Shown: positions 13,101 to 28,100, counted from the first letter of the stretch. The stretch: DNA of 64,000 nt from Puffinus mauretanicus (GCA_023333565.1 JAJKFH010000755.1:558001-622000); one strand, 5' to 3'. The notes: generated by a model not told the origin, from the letters alone. Numbers and translations: made by a program.

Positions 13101-16100
13101 GTGCAGTGTGTTTTAGTGTTTGTTTTTATAGAAATGTATAGAATAAAACTAGTTGTGGAACTCAGATTTGAGGTGGATCAGCAGCTCTCTGGAGGAGAGG
13201 TGGGACTTCAATCTTTGCTTGAGAAGTGTTTGAATAGATTTGCATTGTGGACTATTGCTAAAAACCACTACTTTTATAGGAAAAGCCAGAGGTAGCACTG
13301 GCAGCCCAGGCGGTTCTCTCACAGCACAATGCTCAATGCTAAAACACAGATCTTGGTTTATAACAAGTCATTCAGAAGATTCAGAATAAAAGCAGACTAT
13401 CATTAGACTTTGGGCAGAGCAGGAGGGCTCTGGAAAGCTGAGTGAGATTCATCTAGCAATAAGAGACTGTTGACTAGGTCACTGAGGGTGAAGACTTGTT
13501 GGATATCCTCAGCTTCTGTCAATCCATGTGGCTCAGCTGAACTTAGCAGAGCCTGGACAACTCGTGACGCTGGTGATCTGGCCCTCAGGCCAACTTTAAG
13601 CACCAACTTTGAGCCTAGTGCCATGGGCAAGCCTCGTTGGAGTTAATTGAAAAGCATATTTCCAGTGTGTGTGTCAGCTCTGAGAGGCTTGTAAGCGACA
13701 GAGCTCATGTGTGAGCAGAACTGATGCTGCTGCTTTTTTCCCCTTTTCCAACAGAGGAGATGGCCACGTACCTCCGTTATGTTCGGCGATTAGACTTCTT
13801 TGAGAGACCAGACTACGATTATTTACGAACCATCTTCACAGAGCTGTTTGAAAAGAAAGGCTACACCTTCGACTACGCCTATGACTGGGTCGGCAGGCCA
13901 ATTGTAAGTTGTCCCTGCAAAATGTAGTGCCTTGTCTTCCAGGTGCTGCTTCCCTACCAGCTGGCTCTTTGTTCTTGATAATCCCAATTAATGCCAGCGA
14001 GCTTAGGATCAAATCTTTCACTTCTGTTCTCTAGCTAACACAGGCTCAACATAGTGAGATGTCCTGACGTGTTCAGGGGGTTCTTGCAGTGCCTTGAAGT
14101 TTCCCTAAGGGTCAGAAGGCCCCTTCCCACCTCTTTGGGCTTGCCCTGGTGAGGCATTCAAACCTGATTTTCCCACTGGCAATGAACATGACTAGACTTA
14201 ATTTCCTCTAGTCTAGCGCAGGATTTGAGACCAATATCTGAAGACATCCATCTTGAAGCAAGAGAGCATACTTGCTACCTCAGCGCTGAATGGTGGAAGA
14301 CCTCTACAATGGTTGAGTTCTCATCGAGACGTACGGGAGATCTAGGCAGGGCACTGATAGATGCTCAATGAATAGTAGCAGCAAACCAGTTCTAAGCTCA
14401 AAAGATCTTGGGGCTTACCCTACTCCAGAGGCTGAACCAGCTCTTTATAGCGCATGGCAAGGAAATGTGGGAGTAATCAAGCTCTGTTGAGTAGTTCCAT
14501 GACATCAGATGGACCATAATCGTGATCTCGTTGCGTCGCTTCTATTTTCAAAAGCCATTTACACTCAAGAAGATCTTGGCCAAAAGATGTGTCATGGGGA
14601 AATCTGATAGAAAAGTCTAAAGCTCTTCTGCTGGCTGCCTGTCACTTGTGTTTTGTGTCGTTTTGCTGATAGCCTTCTTGCTAATGACCAGTCACCACAC
14701 ACCGGCAGTGGCAAAGGCATCAGTAAATTAATTGTCACTGGTGCCAGATCAAATGCCTTCAGTGCTAAACTTGGTACCGGCCCAACTATATTTAGCATTA
14801 CCAATGTTTACTGTGCCCAAAACAGTTCATCTTCATAAGAAATCATTTCCTTTGTGAATCATGACTTTCCTCCTCATTTTTGTTTAATTACAAAGGCAAT
14901 TGATAAAAAGCACCTTGTAAGACAAGCATGCTATTGCTGACAACTGCAGTGGTTGCTATGGAGATTTTGATGTTGTGAGCATGGATTATGACTTCGGTGA
15001 GAATAGAGCAGATGAAGCTTTAATTTTAACACGTCCTGTTTCTATGCAAGCCTGATTTTTAGAAGTGGCAAGACGATGAGATGAGGAAAACAAATCTGTA
15101 TATTTTCAGTTGTAGCAATCCTCTATGAGACACATTAGGTGTGATCTGACACCGATACAGACACCTAACTATATCTTTTTAATTAAAATTTTTATACAAG
15201 ACGTTTGGTGCTGGTGTCCAGCATCAAATCACATGTCCATCAAATCATGGGGATTTTATAGCCCTGGCTGTAACTTTCCTTGGTTATTGTCAGTATCTTT
15301 GGGCAGTGTTTTGATGTTTTCCTGCTTCTACCTGACGGGAGCCAGCCTGTCAAGTTAGGTTTGTGCATGCATGTGTTGAGAGGGAGAGAGAGGGGCATCT
15401 TCAGCATTGGCTTCATCCTAACAAACGCCTTGCTTTCCAGCCTACTCCAGTGGGATCCGTTCACGTAGATTCTGGGACGTCCGCAGTAACAAGAGACAGC
15501 CACGTCCATAGGGACCGACCATCGCAGCAGGCCCTTCGCAATCAGGTGCGTTGCTCACAACTGCTTCGGCAGTGCCGCGTTGTTTGTCACCTCTCTGAAT
15601 TCCTCTTGGACCGGAGAAGCAGAAACCGTATGCCATTAGAGGTGGCTGAGGCCAATTCTTGCATTGGTCATGGCAAGCACAATTCCTGCTTAATTTAGAG
15701 ACTGTGATTTGAGCAGAATTTTGTCAAAGCAACAGATTGCTGAAATACTGTATTGGCCAGTGGAATTCCTCGGGATCGTGAACCAGGTGGAGTACAATTT
15801 GGAATGGGTCATTTTTCTGGAGTTTGTGGGTAAGCTGTTTAACTCAACTACCCAGCCTGGTCAGACTATCTGACCTACCTGGCCAACCATGTTCTTTTGG
15901 GTGCTTTTACTCATAGCACGTGGACCGTGCAGTAGACCAACAGTTGTGGCAATGGCAACCTGCCCCCAGGTGCCCTCTTCCCATGGACCGTGCGGCTGCA
16001 ATAAGGATGTGCGAGTCCTGCGTACATGCAATATATCCTTCTCAGGGTGTCCAGTTCACGGTGTGAGTGTTGCAGAGCATAAAGGTCTGCCAGGGTAGGG

Positions 16101-19100
16101 CCCCTGGGGGAGGCTGGGCATGATGGTCCAGATGAACTGCCAGTTTTTTAATTTGAATTTCCACATTTTTTCCTTTCTAGTTGTAATATTTTGTTGTTGT
16201 TGAGAGTTTGGATTTTCTGTATTAACAGAACTGATCAGAAGTTCAGTAGATCTCCAACTGCCGGCTCCTAGCTAGAGCTGTTGGTGCTCTTACTTCCCAG
16301 TGAGTGGTTCTGGGCTCGCTCTGCTCCTCTAACCGCTGTGTGCCGTTCTAGCTCCATGTCTGCCCTCTCTGCTCCCACTCAGCTCATGCGAGCTGGGGTT
16401 CGTGGGTGCAGAATAGAGTGAGATGTAATAACCTGTCTGGGCTCAGCTTTCCTTGTTCCGTGCAGCTGGGCTCTGAATGGTAGAGCCACTAATGTAGACT
16501 AGAATACATCTAAAGCCATCAGCTACAATCAGGATGAATACCCCTTGTTAGAAGTGTTGCTTGTAGGAAGCTGGATTGTTTGAAGCACGTGTGCAGTACT
16601 GTATTTATGCATGCTGATTAGTGTGCACTGGTTTGTGAGTACTAGTAAAATAATCTGCTTTAATATATTGCCTGATTAATGCATTAACCCCCCTTTTTTG
16701 GGTGGCAGTCTCTAGTTGTCCGCTTTGACGACAGACCTTCACGCTGTGTACGTATGAGGCATCTTGTTTCCTTTAATGGACAATGACGCCTGGCTTCATT
16801 TTCAAGCACGTTAGTTCACAAATTATAGTACAGAGCCCAAAGAAATCTGTCCTGTTCCCAAAATATTATGCAGGCAGCCTTCAGTCCTTGTTCTTCTGAG
16901 CCTATCAAATAGTCTTGATGCTGTATTGCATGGCAGCTTTTGTCATTTTTTTTTTAACCTAACCATTACTTAGGATGCTGAATTATTTAATATTCCCAAT
17001 ATGCAGGGAAAATCAGTTTCTTCTCACCATAACATTCCAAGGGATGTTCCTTTTAAGCGTTGAGCAAACGATTTCTCTAAAGGGAAAAGTAGAAAAAATA
17101 AACATCTAGAGCAGTGAATTGGAGGCATGGGTTTCGGTCAAGTAACTGCCTTGATCTCAAGAGTTAATTACCTTATTTTTCTTCCTGGATATAATAATTG
17201 CAGATTCTTTTTTATATTTGGTTCCCAGTAAAGATGCTGATGAGAGAGTGATCTCCTCTTGGTAGCCTTTTCCTCTAGGAAGTGAAGATACTTAACTGTC
17301 AAAGATGGGTGAGCCCTGCCCCCTCTGTCTTCAGGTGCCAGTCTGATCCTGCAGTTTGTTAGCTGGTAGGAAGGTGATGAGTGTTAACGGGAACTTGATG
17401 CTCTCGGATTTCGCGGGCATCACTTCCTCAGTGTCACTGCTTGGGTTGCATTTTGGGCAGCTTGGCTCAGCTCAAGCCTGCTTCAGAACCAGTTTATCAC
17501 GTACTTGGCTGTAGAGCTAAAAGGCAAAAATTTGGCTCTTGTGGCTGCTAAAGGCTTTCCTAGAAGCTGCTTCCAGGCTCCTAGGCAGAAGGGTGCTTCT
17601 CCTAACGTTGACATAGCATGGTACTACTTCATCGCCTGGGCTAGCCAAGCGACCTGATGGCATAGTGCTTTGGAAGAAGCAGCACTCAGGATCTGTTTTC
17701 TTTTCTGCTTTAAAAACCTGCATTTAAATTCTCCAGTTGTTCATAATCTTGTGACTTGCAGCAATTAAAAAAATATTCCAAGGGAAGTGCTTCTCCTTTG
17801 AATGTCACCAAGTACAAAAAGTGTAAGCAGCGTCTCAGGCTGACAGGAAGAACGTGTAATAAGAAGATTCAATAGGACAAGCCTGGACAAGACCACTTCT
17901 AGGGAAATGGTACCTATGAACTGGATTTGGTGCCTGCTTGGAAGGAGGAGCAACACTGTGGGTCACTCCGGGAGGGAGTCAGAGGTCACGTGCAAAGGGA
18001 ACGATAGCGAATGTTTTGTAAAATGCCAGGAGACTTCTTTTTTTACTCTGCTTCCCTTTGCATGTATCCTATTCTAGTTGAGTGACAATTTACTAGTTAA
18101 TGTTTAAGTTTATTCAAAGGTTTCTGAAGTCTTTCTCCTATGTGGAGCTGCTTGCGGTCTTTTTTTTTCTTTTTTCTTTTTTTTTTTTTTTTTTTTTTAC
18201 AGTGGCACTGAGCCCTGTGGCTTCTCTCTTGCTCCGACCAGGGCTTGGGCTCATTATCTGTGGCTGCAGGGAGTAACACAAAGTAGTGCTGGGGAAAGGC
18301 AGGGCCTGTGCACCTCTCTTTGGTTAGTTCCTTCAGCTTCGCTGCTGATAACCTGGTGTTTATTTGCTTGAGCCTCTTGTTTCCTGGCCAGGTCCATGGT
18401 GTCTCTGTTCAGTGTCCCTCCTGCCAGGCGTGTGTGCGCTGGGGGGACTCTGCTGCTCTGTCCAAGCTTCTTTTAAATTTGTGCTTCAGCTTTGAAACAT
18501 TTGAATTTTTTATATGGCATCCAGGGAGACACCTTTTAAATGTGTCCCGTCGGTCACTTCAGGCTTGACCACGTCCTCCGTTGTTGGCCTGAGGCCAACT
18601 CAGATCTACCTGTTTGTCCTATGCTTCCCAGTCTTAGGAAGTGTTCCTCCAGCTGGTCGGTTGGGTTTAGGTGCACTGAGATCCTCCTGGGTCTTAGCCG
18701 AATGCTGGATGTGACCTGTGAGGAGCTTCACATGCAAGTGCAAAGTGGTTCTTCTAATAAAACAAATAAAATTCTAATCATTTAATTGCCTAAAGTTTGC
18801 ATCTGTTGGGGATAAAGAAGAACCTATTAGCGAAAGTTTCTCATCTACTTTTCTGCAGAAAACCAAAAAACCACCAACCCTCTCTCCAGTCAAGCAGGTG
18901 TGGTGGATGTTTCCTTCTGCACCATACAGGTGAATCAGTGTGTGGAACTGGCTTCTGGTGAAATAAAATGTGGCTTTGTTTTATGTTGCAACTTTGGGTT
19001 AAAAAAATACGTATTTTAGGGAGGTCGAGCTTGTGTATCCAATCTTGCTGCCATGCCTAGTGCTCTGGTGTGTGTGACCTGACAGACGTAGTTAAACATG

Positions 19101-22100
19101 CTGTCAGTGTGTTCGTTTCTATGCTGAAACCCATGGAAATGAAGCCGTGTAAAGAAATAACTTCTTGAATAGATCTGAGCTTTCTCTTCATTTAGCAGCT
19201 AGAGGAGAAGAAATCCACTCCTGCAGTGGATTACTGCAGACACCGCTGAAGTAAAGTATGAGGTGCACTTGGTAAAGAGAAATTTTAGCCTAGCTAAAAG
19301 TTTAAATGCCTTGCTTTTTGCAAAGAAACTAACTCACTAACAAACAACCTTTTATTTCTTCCCCTCATTCACCTTTTGCCCTCTCTTCTGTTTCTCTCGT
19401 GCTTCTGAACTCGTGAGCAGGCGTCATCAGATCGCCGAGGGGAGTGGGAGATCCAGCCAAGCCGGCAGACAAATACCTCGTACTTGACATCTCATTTGGC
19501 TGCAGATCGGCACGGAGGATCAGTACAGGTACCTCTTCCTCCTGATGTGTACGGCCTTGATGCGAGAACTTGTGTTAAATTCCCTGAATTCTCCTCAAAT
19601 TGCAGCAACATCATGGTCAGGAGAGCGATTTCACAGGCCGGTTTGGTCCTGTCCTGTAGGTAACACTCAAGCCATGGTTTTGTGGGACCCAAGCTGTGAT
19701 GGCCAACATCGCTGCTGTTACCGCTTCAATGAAGCTTTTCCTTTGAGAGCTATTTTGAACTCAGATTTGTCAAACAGAACACAGAAAGGAGCGTATATTA
19801 GCAGGTCTGGTCTATAAAGCACTCCTCTATCCCCATCTTGGGGATCCTTTGAGGTAGTAAGAAGCAGACGAAATAGGGTTTGTTGTATATAAATGTTAGG
19901 AAAACAGTTGAGCTGTTCCAGTTCAGGCTTGATAGGTGAGGTTCTGGTCAAATTCCTCCTGCTTAATGGAAATCTAAGGGTGTCAGACTGGAGAAATGCA
20001 CAGGGATGGCTGGTGTGAGTAGGCTGCACAGCCATTCTCCCTCCGGATGGAAGGGAGACAGGCTGAGGTGTTGCTGCAGTTGCAGGGTGTGGTGACCCTG
20101 CTCTCCTGCTCCCCAGTGCATTTGCATTTTAGTTTTGGATCCAGTGACAGAACAGCACCAGCACAAGTGTAAGGCACGGTGGCTGCAAGTTGGATCTCTG
20201 GGTGATTGCACTGTGGAAGGTGGATGAGCAGAGGATGCGCGACAGTGCCAGACAGCATTAAAGGTGGCACTACAGCTAAGTTTTTTAATTCCTGAAAAGA
20301 CCGCTTCTGTTTATGAAACCATACCTGCCTCTGGTTGTCACTCAGGCTCGCTAGGGGAGTTTTCTTGCGCTACTGCCAGAGTACGATGGCTGGACGTGCT
20401 AGAGAGAAGATGCAAGAGTCATTCAAGCACACAAGAACTGTCTAATATTGCTGGCGAGGTCACCTCTTCGGCGGAGGTTTGCCTGCGAGAGCTGGCTCTA
20501 GCGCCAGACACAACACTTTGAAAATTGGCTCTGGTGAAATGGGAATTAGTGCCTGGAGTGGGACAGAGCCGAGTTCAGGAGACGTGAAGTGCAGGGTGCC
20601 CCGAAGTGAAATGCAGATTAGGTTGAAAATTTACTTATTCCTGATACTTGGTTGGATTCAATTAGCCACATGTCTTTTTTTATTTGAAAGTATTTTTCTG
20701 AGTAGCAGAGAAATTGAAAGATCAGGAGGAACTAATGTATGTATAGCTTTGATCTCAGATATGAGCAGATAGTAAACTGGAGGAGAGTTCAAGGTCAGGT
20801 TGGACGGGGCTTTGAGCACCCTGATCTAGTGAAAGCTGTCCCTGCCCACATCAGGGGTGTTGGACTAGATTATCCGTAAAGGTCCTTTCCAACCCAAACC
20901 ATTCTGTGATTCTGTGAATTCAGCACTCAGTAAGTACGGAGTAGGTGTTTTTATTCATATTTTTTTATGTAAGGGGAATAGTTTCCTTCCACCAAGGCAG
21001 CATGAGCTGTGTCTCCCCACGAACAGTGCTCTGCCAGAGTAGTTACAGCAATGAGGCAGTCCTAGTCTGAATTGGACTGGGAGGGTTGCCTACCTGAGCA
21101 GTTTACAAGCCTGTGCGTGTCACCATAAGCATTAAAATTCTGCTTATCTGCAGCTAAGAACAGGAAATCTTCTGCTGTGCATGGCTGCTGGGCTGCAGAT
21201 GCTTAAATTGTTTCTCAACAGATGCCCCAGCTCATGCTGAACCCTTGGGAGGTCAGTAGCTTCAAGTGGCTGTTTCCTTTAAGGCAATGCTTGAATTTGC
21301 CACATCAAAATGGAGTGGCAGCATGTAAAAAAAGAGGAAGAAAAACAAAGCCTTTTGTAAAATGAAATTTAACAAGTAGCTGGAGAAAGTGTGGGAAGAT
21401 CACTGGGAATAGCACAATTAAGTGCTAGCGCTTTGCAAAGTTGTGTGGGAAGTGTGAGGGTCTGGAGAACCTGGGTGGGCCTACAGTGTGATGAATCTGG
21501 GAAGGGGGGTGTGAAGAGAACGCAAGAGGTTGTCACTCGAGGAGGGCTCTGAAACCCACATGAGCTGAGTCCTGACCTGTCTTGGCAGAGACTGGCCACA
21601 GGACTTGATCTGCAGAAACAGCAGTCGCTGGTAGAACTTAAGTATTCAAAACGAACATGGATAGATGCACTTAATAGTGAGGGGATATCTGCTTCAATGG
21701 CTTCCTTCCCTTCACCTCTGGTGGTTAGGTTATCCAGAGCCACCAGGAATATTGGGTAGCACCTTGATCACCCCCATGGGAGATACCTCCTTTTACCTTG
21801 TAGAAAGGTGAAGAGGTGGAGTGGTTCAGGAGCCACGCATCGTTACAGCTCTGGACCCTGGAGCAGATCCAGGTGTTGACAGCAATGCACAGGAGCTTGT
21901 CCTAACTTCCAGATGGAGTGCGGAAGAGCCGGCCAAACTTCAGTCCCATACAGGCTGCTTTGGAGGTTGTTGTGGCAATAGAGCAATGATCAATTATCCA
22001 GAAAATTATGTGCTCTCCTGGCAAATGCAGAGCTGCTGGCAGCTGGGGATCTGGATGGTCATCCCTATAATGGAAATGCTGAAGTAAGTCATAATGTCAG

Positions 22101-25100
22101 CAGTGAAGCAAAAAGAGATGAGAGACGGTATCAATAGCTTTTGGGTGAGGACTGTGTAAGGAGTGAGACTCTGGTGACTCTGGACTGACTTCTTCCTATG
22201 GTACCAGCAGGTAACAGGACTGAGTCGCTTGCCTGTAAAAGTGTCAGGAGAAAACAATCAACATAATACAGTTTGTGTGTGTATATAGGGCTGTCAATTA
22301 GTTTTCACACTAGTGGCGTAGCCTCCCAAAGACACAAGACCTGTGCTGGGCGTAGGAGTGTAAATTAGTGAACATGGACGCAGTCCCCTGCACGCTGTTC
22401 TGCTTGGGATGAACCAGCTGGTCTCTCCAAACCAGGCACATGATTCAAAGGCATCCAAGGAATCTGACAGCCTGCTAAGAGGGTGCAAAGAGACAGCAGC
22501 AAACGGAAGTTATTCCGCAGATTTCCCATTCCCACAGCATCTCTTGTCCAGGCGGGTGGAGAGGTGGAGACATGCAAGGGGGCTTCGTTAACAGGGTGTT
22601 CATTTGTGTTTCAGGTGGTTAGCTCGACCAACGGGGAGCTGAACGTGGACGACCCGACGGGGGCACACTCCAACGCGCCAATAACAGCGCAGGCGGAGGT
22701 GGAGGTGGTGGAGGAAGCTAAGTACGTTTGCTTTACAAACAGGCTTTCCACTGATGTGGTCATTAATCCTCCTCCTGGGAAACGAGTGGGGATGTTTACC
22801 CGTGGTGAAATACTCAATGCTCGTGTCCCATGCCCTTTTCCTTGCATATTGCTGCTTTTGTGCATGGTGCCTTCAGTGCTGCTGCTGCTGCTTCTTTTTT
22901 ACACTTGTCATGGGTGGAGAATGTAACTCTTACTCAGAGCATGTATTGCAAGTAGACAGTAGCAAAATACCAAAATAATGTGAATTGATTTCAGGAATCC
23001 CGGTGAGCATCCCCTGTTCCAAAAGGAGAACATGCTGTACTCTCGTGCTGAGAGTGTGTAGGAGTAGCTTGAGCACAGCTCAGTGAAGAGATTGTTGGTC
23101 TGAAAGTTAACACTTTATTTCTGGCTGCGAGAAGTGGATGCCAGGTATCCAGAATGGTCCTAAAGTAACTCTTGCAGGGACGGGTAGTTCTCTCTGTGAA
23201 TTCTCTTGGTCCAGCGCAACAGAAGCTGAGTGAGAGAAACCAGAAGCAGCCCTCCTGCTTGTGAGGAAGAGCATGCTCTCTCTGAGCTGACCTCTCCTCT
23301 GTAGCTTGTGGTCAAGAGTGAGAACTGATGTACAAAGTTGGTGCTTTGACCATTTTGGCCTCCTTTGCACACGTGCTGCATCTGGCACCATCATGTCACC
23401 TTTTGCATGATCCTCAACATGGGACCTTCTCGCTGTCTCTGGACTAGACCAGGACCCTAGCAGGTCACAGTGTAATCCTGACACTCCCCGTGCGAGGGGT
23501 AAATAGGCCCCAGGGCTGCCTTTGAACTCATTGGTACTGTGATGTTGCCCAACTGCCTGGTTAAAATTTGACTGGATGACACTGGTGTCGCTTGTCCCAC
23601 GTTGTTTGTCTCAGCTTTGTGGGAACTTCTCTTAGGAATGGCTTGTGGGAGGGTGAAGAAGAAAACTGGCAGGCGTAAGAAAGGGAATGTTGATGGAAGA
23701 GGTCCCTAGGTATGCGTCAGCCTGAAGCCAGTGCTAGTTGTCCTGAAGGTCTTCTGCTGTCTATTCCTCTGTCCCTTGGGAAGCGCTTATGTGTGATCTT
23801 GCTCGCTGGTAGCTGGCCCGGGTGTGATCCTGGCAGCAACGTGCCCGAGCAACAGATACACTTCCTCCTCCCAGCAAAAATAGCGAGCCTTAGTTTTGGT
23901 GCAGACTCCTCATCAAGTACGGCGGGATGGGGGAGATCTTGAGGCGCAACTTGCAGATTGGGCAATATTCCTCTTAGATATGGGTAGTGTGGCCTGCAGA
24001 GACCACCGGTTTGTCATCCCAGGCTCTGTCTTGGTCAGACTGAAGTGGGTCCCCCTGGGCACGTGGCTTGGGGTTGCCCCTCGGAAGGATGGGGCAAATT
24101 GCCACCCTTAACAGTTATCAATAAAACAACCCAATGCAAGGAAGAGCCAACTTTTAAGATGGGACCACCTTCAGCCTATTTCTGCAGTGCCTTGTTCCGT
24201 GAGGCCAGGGTCCAGACCCCACACCCTTGTACAGGGGAGATGTCAAGACAGGTGAAAAAGAGCGTGCAAGGGCCGTGCTGCCCAAGCTGCGTCTCGTGAC
24301 ACGTGGAACTGTTCCGTCTCCCTCCAGCCCTTGTTTGGTTTTGGAGGTGCTGGGAAACAGAGCATGGGCTTTGCACTGACGGGTTTGAGGTATCTTGTAA
24401 TTCCCAGGTGTAGTCCACTTCGTTCCTCTTGCCACAGGGAGGGCTGGCTTCATATTCTCTTGCACCTGTGATCATAAATCCCCTCAGATATATGCAGAGG
24501 GCGAAGGGCTTTTGGATTCTGCTGTGCAGTAAAGTGGGCCAGAAAGAGCTAGAAGGAGCTGGAGCTGGGGCTCTGTGTTTCGAGACGAGATGCAATAGCA
24601 GAAAGGTCTTTCCTTGGCACTCCCGGCAGGCAGAGGAGCTGTGCAAATGCTTCTGCTTTGGGGTACGCTGGAGATAAGCTCCTGATCCCGGCGGTGGGTT
24701 TCGCTGAAGAGCAGGTCCCAGGCGCAGATCGATGATCTGGCCCTTCTGCTGCTGGAGCTGCAGGGGACAAGAGCAGATTCCTCTCCTGGTGGCCCTGAGC
24801 CCCTTTCTGATCCCAGCCCCAGATAAGAACCTCATGGGGCCAGTGCATTCATGGAAAATAGGGGGTGTTTGTCAGAGGCCTCAAGACCCTGGAAAACGTG
24901 GCAGTTCTCAGCGGCGCCATGGCAAGGGCAGAGGTGGTATGAGGGCTGGGGGTGGGCGGTGGGCAGGCATGGTGTGTGTCTGCCAGTCTGCACTGCATGT
25001 TTGCATGGCTGCAGTGACATGCTTTCATCCCACCTCTGTGAACTAATTGCTCTTTCTTCCTTTCTGTGTTTTTTCTCTACACTCTCTGTAGCTGCCTGAA

Positions 25101-28100
25101 AATGCTCAACTTGTGGTGAGTCCCTCTCTCCAGTCCACATGCAAGGGGGAGCGGACCAGACTAGACTGGGGCTGGCAAAATCAAACTGACCAAACCCTAA
25201 AAAGGCACAAAGTCAAAGCCAACCCAGAGCTGTTTTGATTTTAGGACCGTGCTGAGGACCACATGCAATATTGGGGAGGGTGTGGGCAATGTCCGAGCGG
25301 CCGCATTAGGCCAAGCAATTTGGCTGATCTCTGAACTGATGGATGCAAAAGATGGATTTTAATCCTTTTCTATTTGGCTTACCATCTCCCCCAAACTGTT
25401 ACGTCCATGGGCAGATGATGTCTAATGGAGTTGGGCAGTCGGGACCAGGCTTGCTGAGCGTCTTGCAGGAATTCCTCACGCAGACGGTTACGAAGGGAAA
25501 ACCCTGCGCTGGGTATCAAGGGGAGGGGGCCAGTCGCTTCCTCGGAGAGTTTCATCTGAAGAAGCATGGGCCAGGCCCTGTATCGTTAGAGGATGGAAGG
25601 ACGTGGCCATGGAGTCCTCATTAGTGACAGAGCCCCAGCTAGAGCCCCTGAGTGGAGAGGGTGGGTGAGAGATGGCTCCTTTCCAAAAACCCTGCAGCCG
25701 CTGGCTGAGGGTGCAGGTGAACTGGCTTCTCCAGGAAAGAAGGGGCGGAGGGGTTGGGATTAGCGTTGGTCCAAGCCCAGCTCAGACATATGTATGGTTT
25801 TGTCAGGGTTTTGAAGCCGCAGCTGCAGTGTTCTGGTCTCAAGGCATCCCATGGAGGTGTTCCCTCCCTCCCTTGCCCGTTGGGGAATCCACGTACCCAG
25901 TAAGCGCAGGACCAAGTGGAGACTTGGATGAGGAGTTTGTAGGTCCCAGGGAGGGCTGATGGGTGGGAATCGCTACGGAGCGAGGTGACAAAGCCCGTGT
26001 GCGGCGAGGAATGTCCTTGTTGGATGGGAGACTGACCGCCTCTGCCCTGCTCTCCATAGGCATTGCCTCCAATACCTCTGGCATCTCTGGCTTCTCTGTA
26101 TGTCGTAGTCTGGGGCTGTTCTCTTGAGCATTGTCTGCATGCAGAGAGATCACGTTCTGTAATTGTCAGCCTGCCTTATTCTTTTATTTTGGTGTTTTGC
26201 CTCTGCCTGTCTGAACTGCCAGGACTTCCTTTCCTGAACCCTTCCCTGGACCTCTGAGTAACAGCCTAAAAAGACAGTCACAAGGGAAACAGCCAGAAGT
26301 CAGTCAGCTCCCTTTGTTTGGTGCCCGAGGAAACGAGTGCTGCTCAGCCCTCTTCTTCCCTTACCCACTGCATGCGAAATCATAACTTCTGCATTTTCCA
26401 TCCTCTCTCCCCATAACGTCCCCCCCCTTACTCACCATTGCCCAAGTCATGAAGGAAGGTGGCTGCTGTGGGAGAGAAATACTGTGACAGGTTAAAGCAG
26501 GAGACGGTGGCAGATGGCCCGGGACAATAAAATGCAAGAGCAGTCCTGGGGTGGGGGGCTGAGAGTGCCAGCCATGCACCGGAGCCTGGGTTGGGTGGTG
26601 CTTCAGACTGCACGCTGCAAACGTCAGGCTAGGTGGGTAGTGATGGAGTCGTCACAGGTCGCTCTAAGCCCGTGTTCCTGCAAGGACAAGTGCTCTGCGT
26701 TTTCTCTCGCTCACCTCCAAACTGGGCCTGTTTAGCAACCTAAAGACAAGTGGTGGACGTTAAACTTCCCCTGGCCATTAGCCCGTGCAGGCCAGAGTAA
26801 TGTGTGGTGGGAGGTGGCCCTCCTCTTGCTGTGGCTGTTTGAGCTCTCCATTTTGTAGGGGATTTCAGTCTCCCCAGCAGACGATCTGTGCTGGCAGGCT
26901 TGGCTCATGGCGGGGGGGTGGTCACCCATCGCTTTTGCACCCGTAGTAAGGCTCGTGCATCCGGGGGCAAGCACCTTCTGGGGTGCGAGTGAGAACGAAT
27001 CTGCTCCTCCAGCTCTGAGAGGATACAAGTGTAATGCTGACATTTCAGAGCCACGAAAGGCTCACGGAAAATAATTTTGAGAAGTTGTTACAGTGTTTTT
27101 GAATGCTTTTTGTCTGGCTGTTGGTAAAAGATGCTTGTAGGAAAAAATGGTCTTTGCATACTCACATCCGCTCTTGCTGCTTATCCAGGCATCCCTTCCA
27201 CCAGCCTGAAAAAGTAGTCTTTCAGCATCACCCAGGCTTCTCTGGAGATGGCTGTAACAGCACAAGGAGAAAGACACATAGCTCAGGAGCAGAACTTGCA
27301 CAGAACAAATCCCCTTTCTTCTGTGCAGGGGATTCCTGACAGTGGGCTGAGGGTAGGAAGGTAGATATGCCTTAAACGCCAAGTAATTCTGCAGGAAGCC
27401 AGCAGGACTAGAAAACCTGGGTGACTTCTTTCAGTGTATCCCACAAGTGAAACCACCGCTCTTCATGGTTCAGCTGCGATGGGCGATTTTCTCCCCACCT
27501 CAGCCTCCACTATCCATCCTTCTTGCTCCCCCTAATCCCCGGACGCTGTGCACCTCCCTCGCATTGGATGGGGGAAGAAGCAGGGGTTCCGCATACCGGC
27601 ACTGAATGATTTATCCAAGGTGGAAGCTCTGGTTATCGTGAAAGGTTCAGTAAAGAAACCTGGTCCCTGAGCCGAGATCTCTTTGGAACTTGTCGTCTTA
27701 GTGAACGGTGGTGAAAACCGTGTGTCTCGTAGCTGGGAAGAGCAGCCAGGGCTCACTGTCCCAGTCCGCTTCCTCCGGGGTTCAGACAGAGGGAGCGGAG
27801 CATCTGGATCCTTGTTTTACTGCTTTCCCAGATGGCTCCTTGTGATCCTGCCCCAGCCAAGCCTCGGGGGGGAGACAGCCCGGCTCCCAGCGCTCAGGGG
27901 CTGCGCCCCACTGTCCCCCGCAGCCTTTGGGCGGCAGGACCCCCCAGCGCGTGGCTACTTGCCTTTACTGGTCTACCACCACCACCAGCTGGTGGTGTCA
28001 GCCATCCACCAGCATCTGCCGACCTTGCCGACCGTCCCGTGGGATGGCAGGTCTGTCTGGGCCTCAGGCTGGGCACGCAGAGGTGCTGTTGCATGCGGCT

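Noticed and set aside
14095..14125. AGGGTCAGAAGGC, resembling part of miR-422a/miR-378
   Set aside because: Human mir-422a maps near this locus, but only about 13 bases agree, the 5' seed ACTGGAC is absent, and I see no matching hairpin arm.
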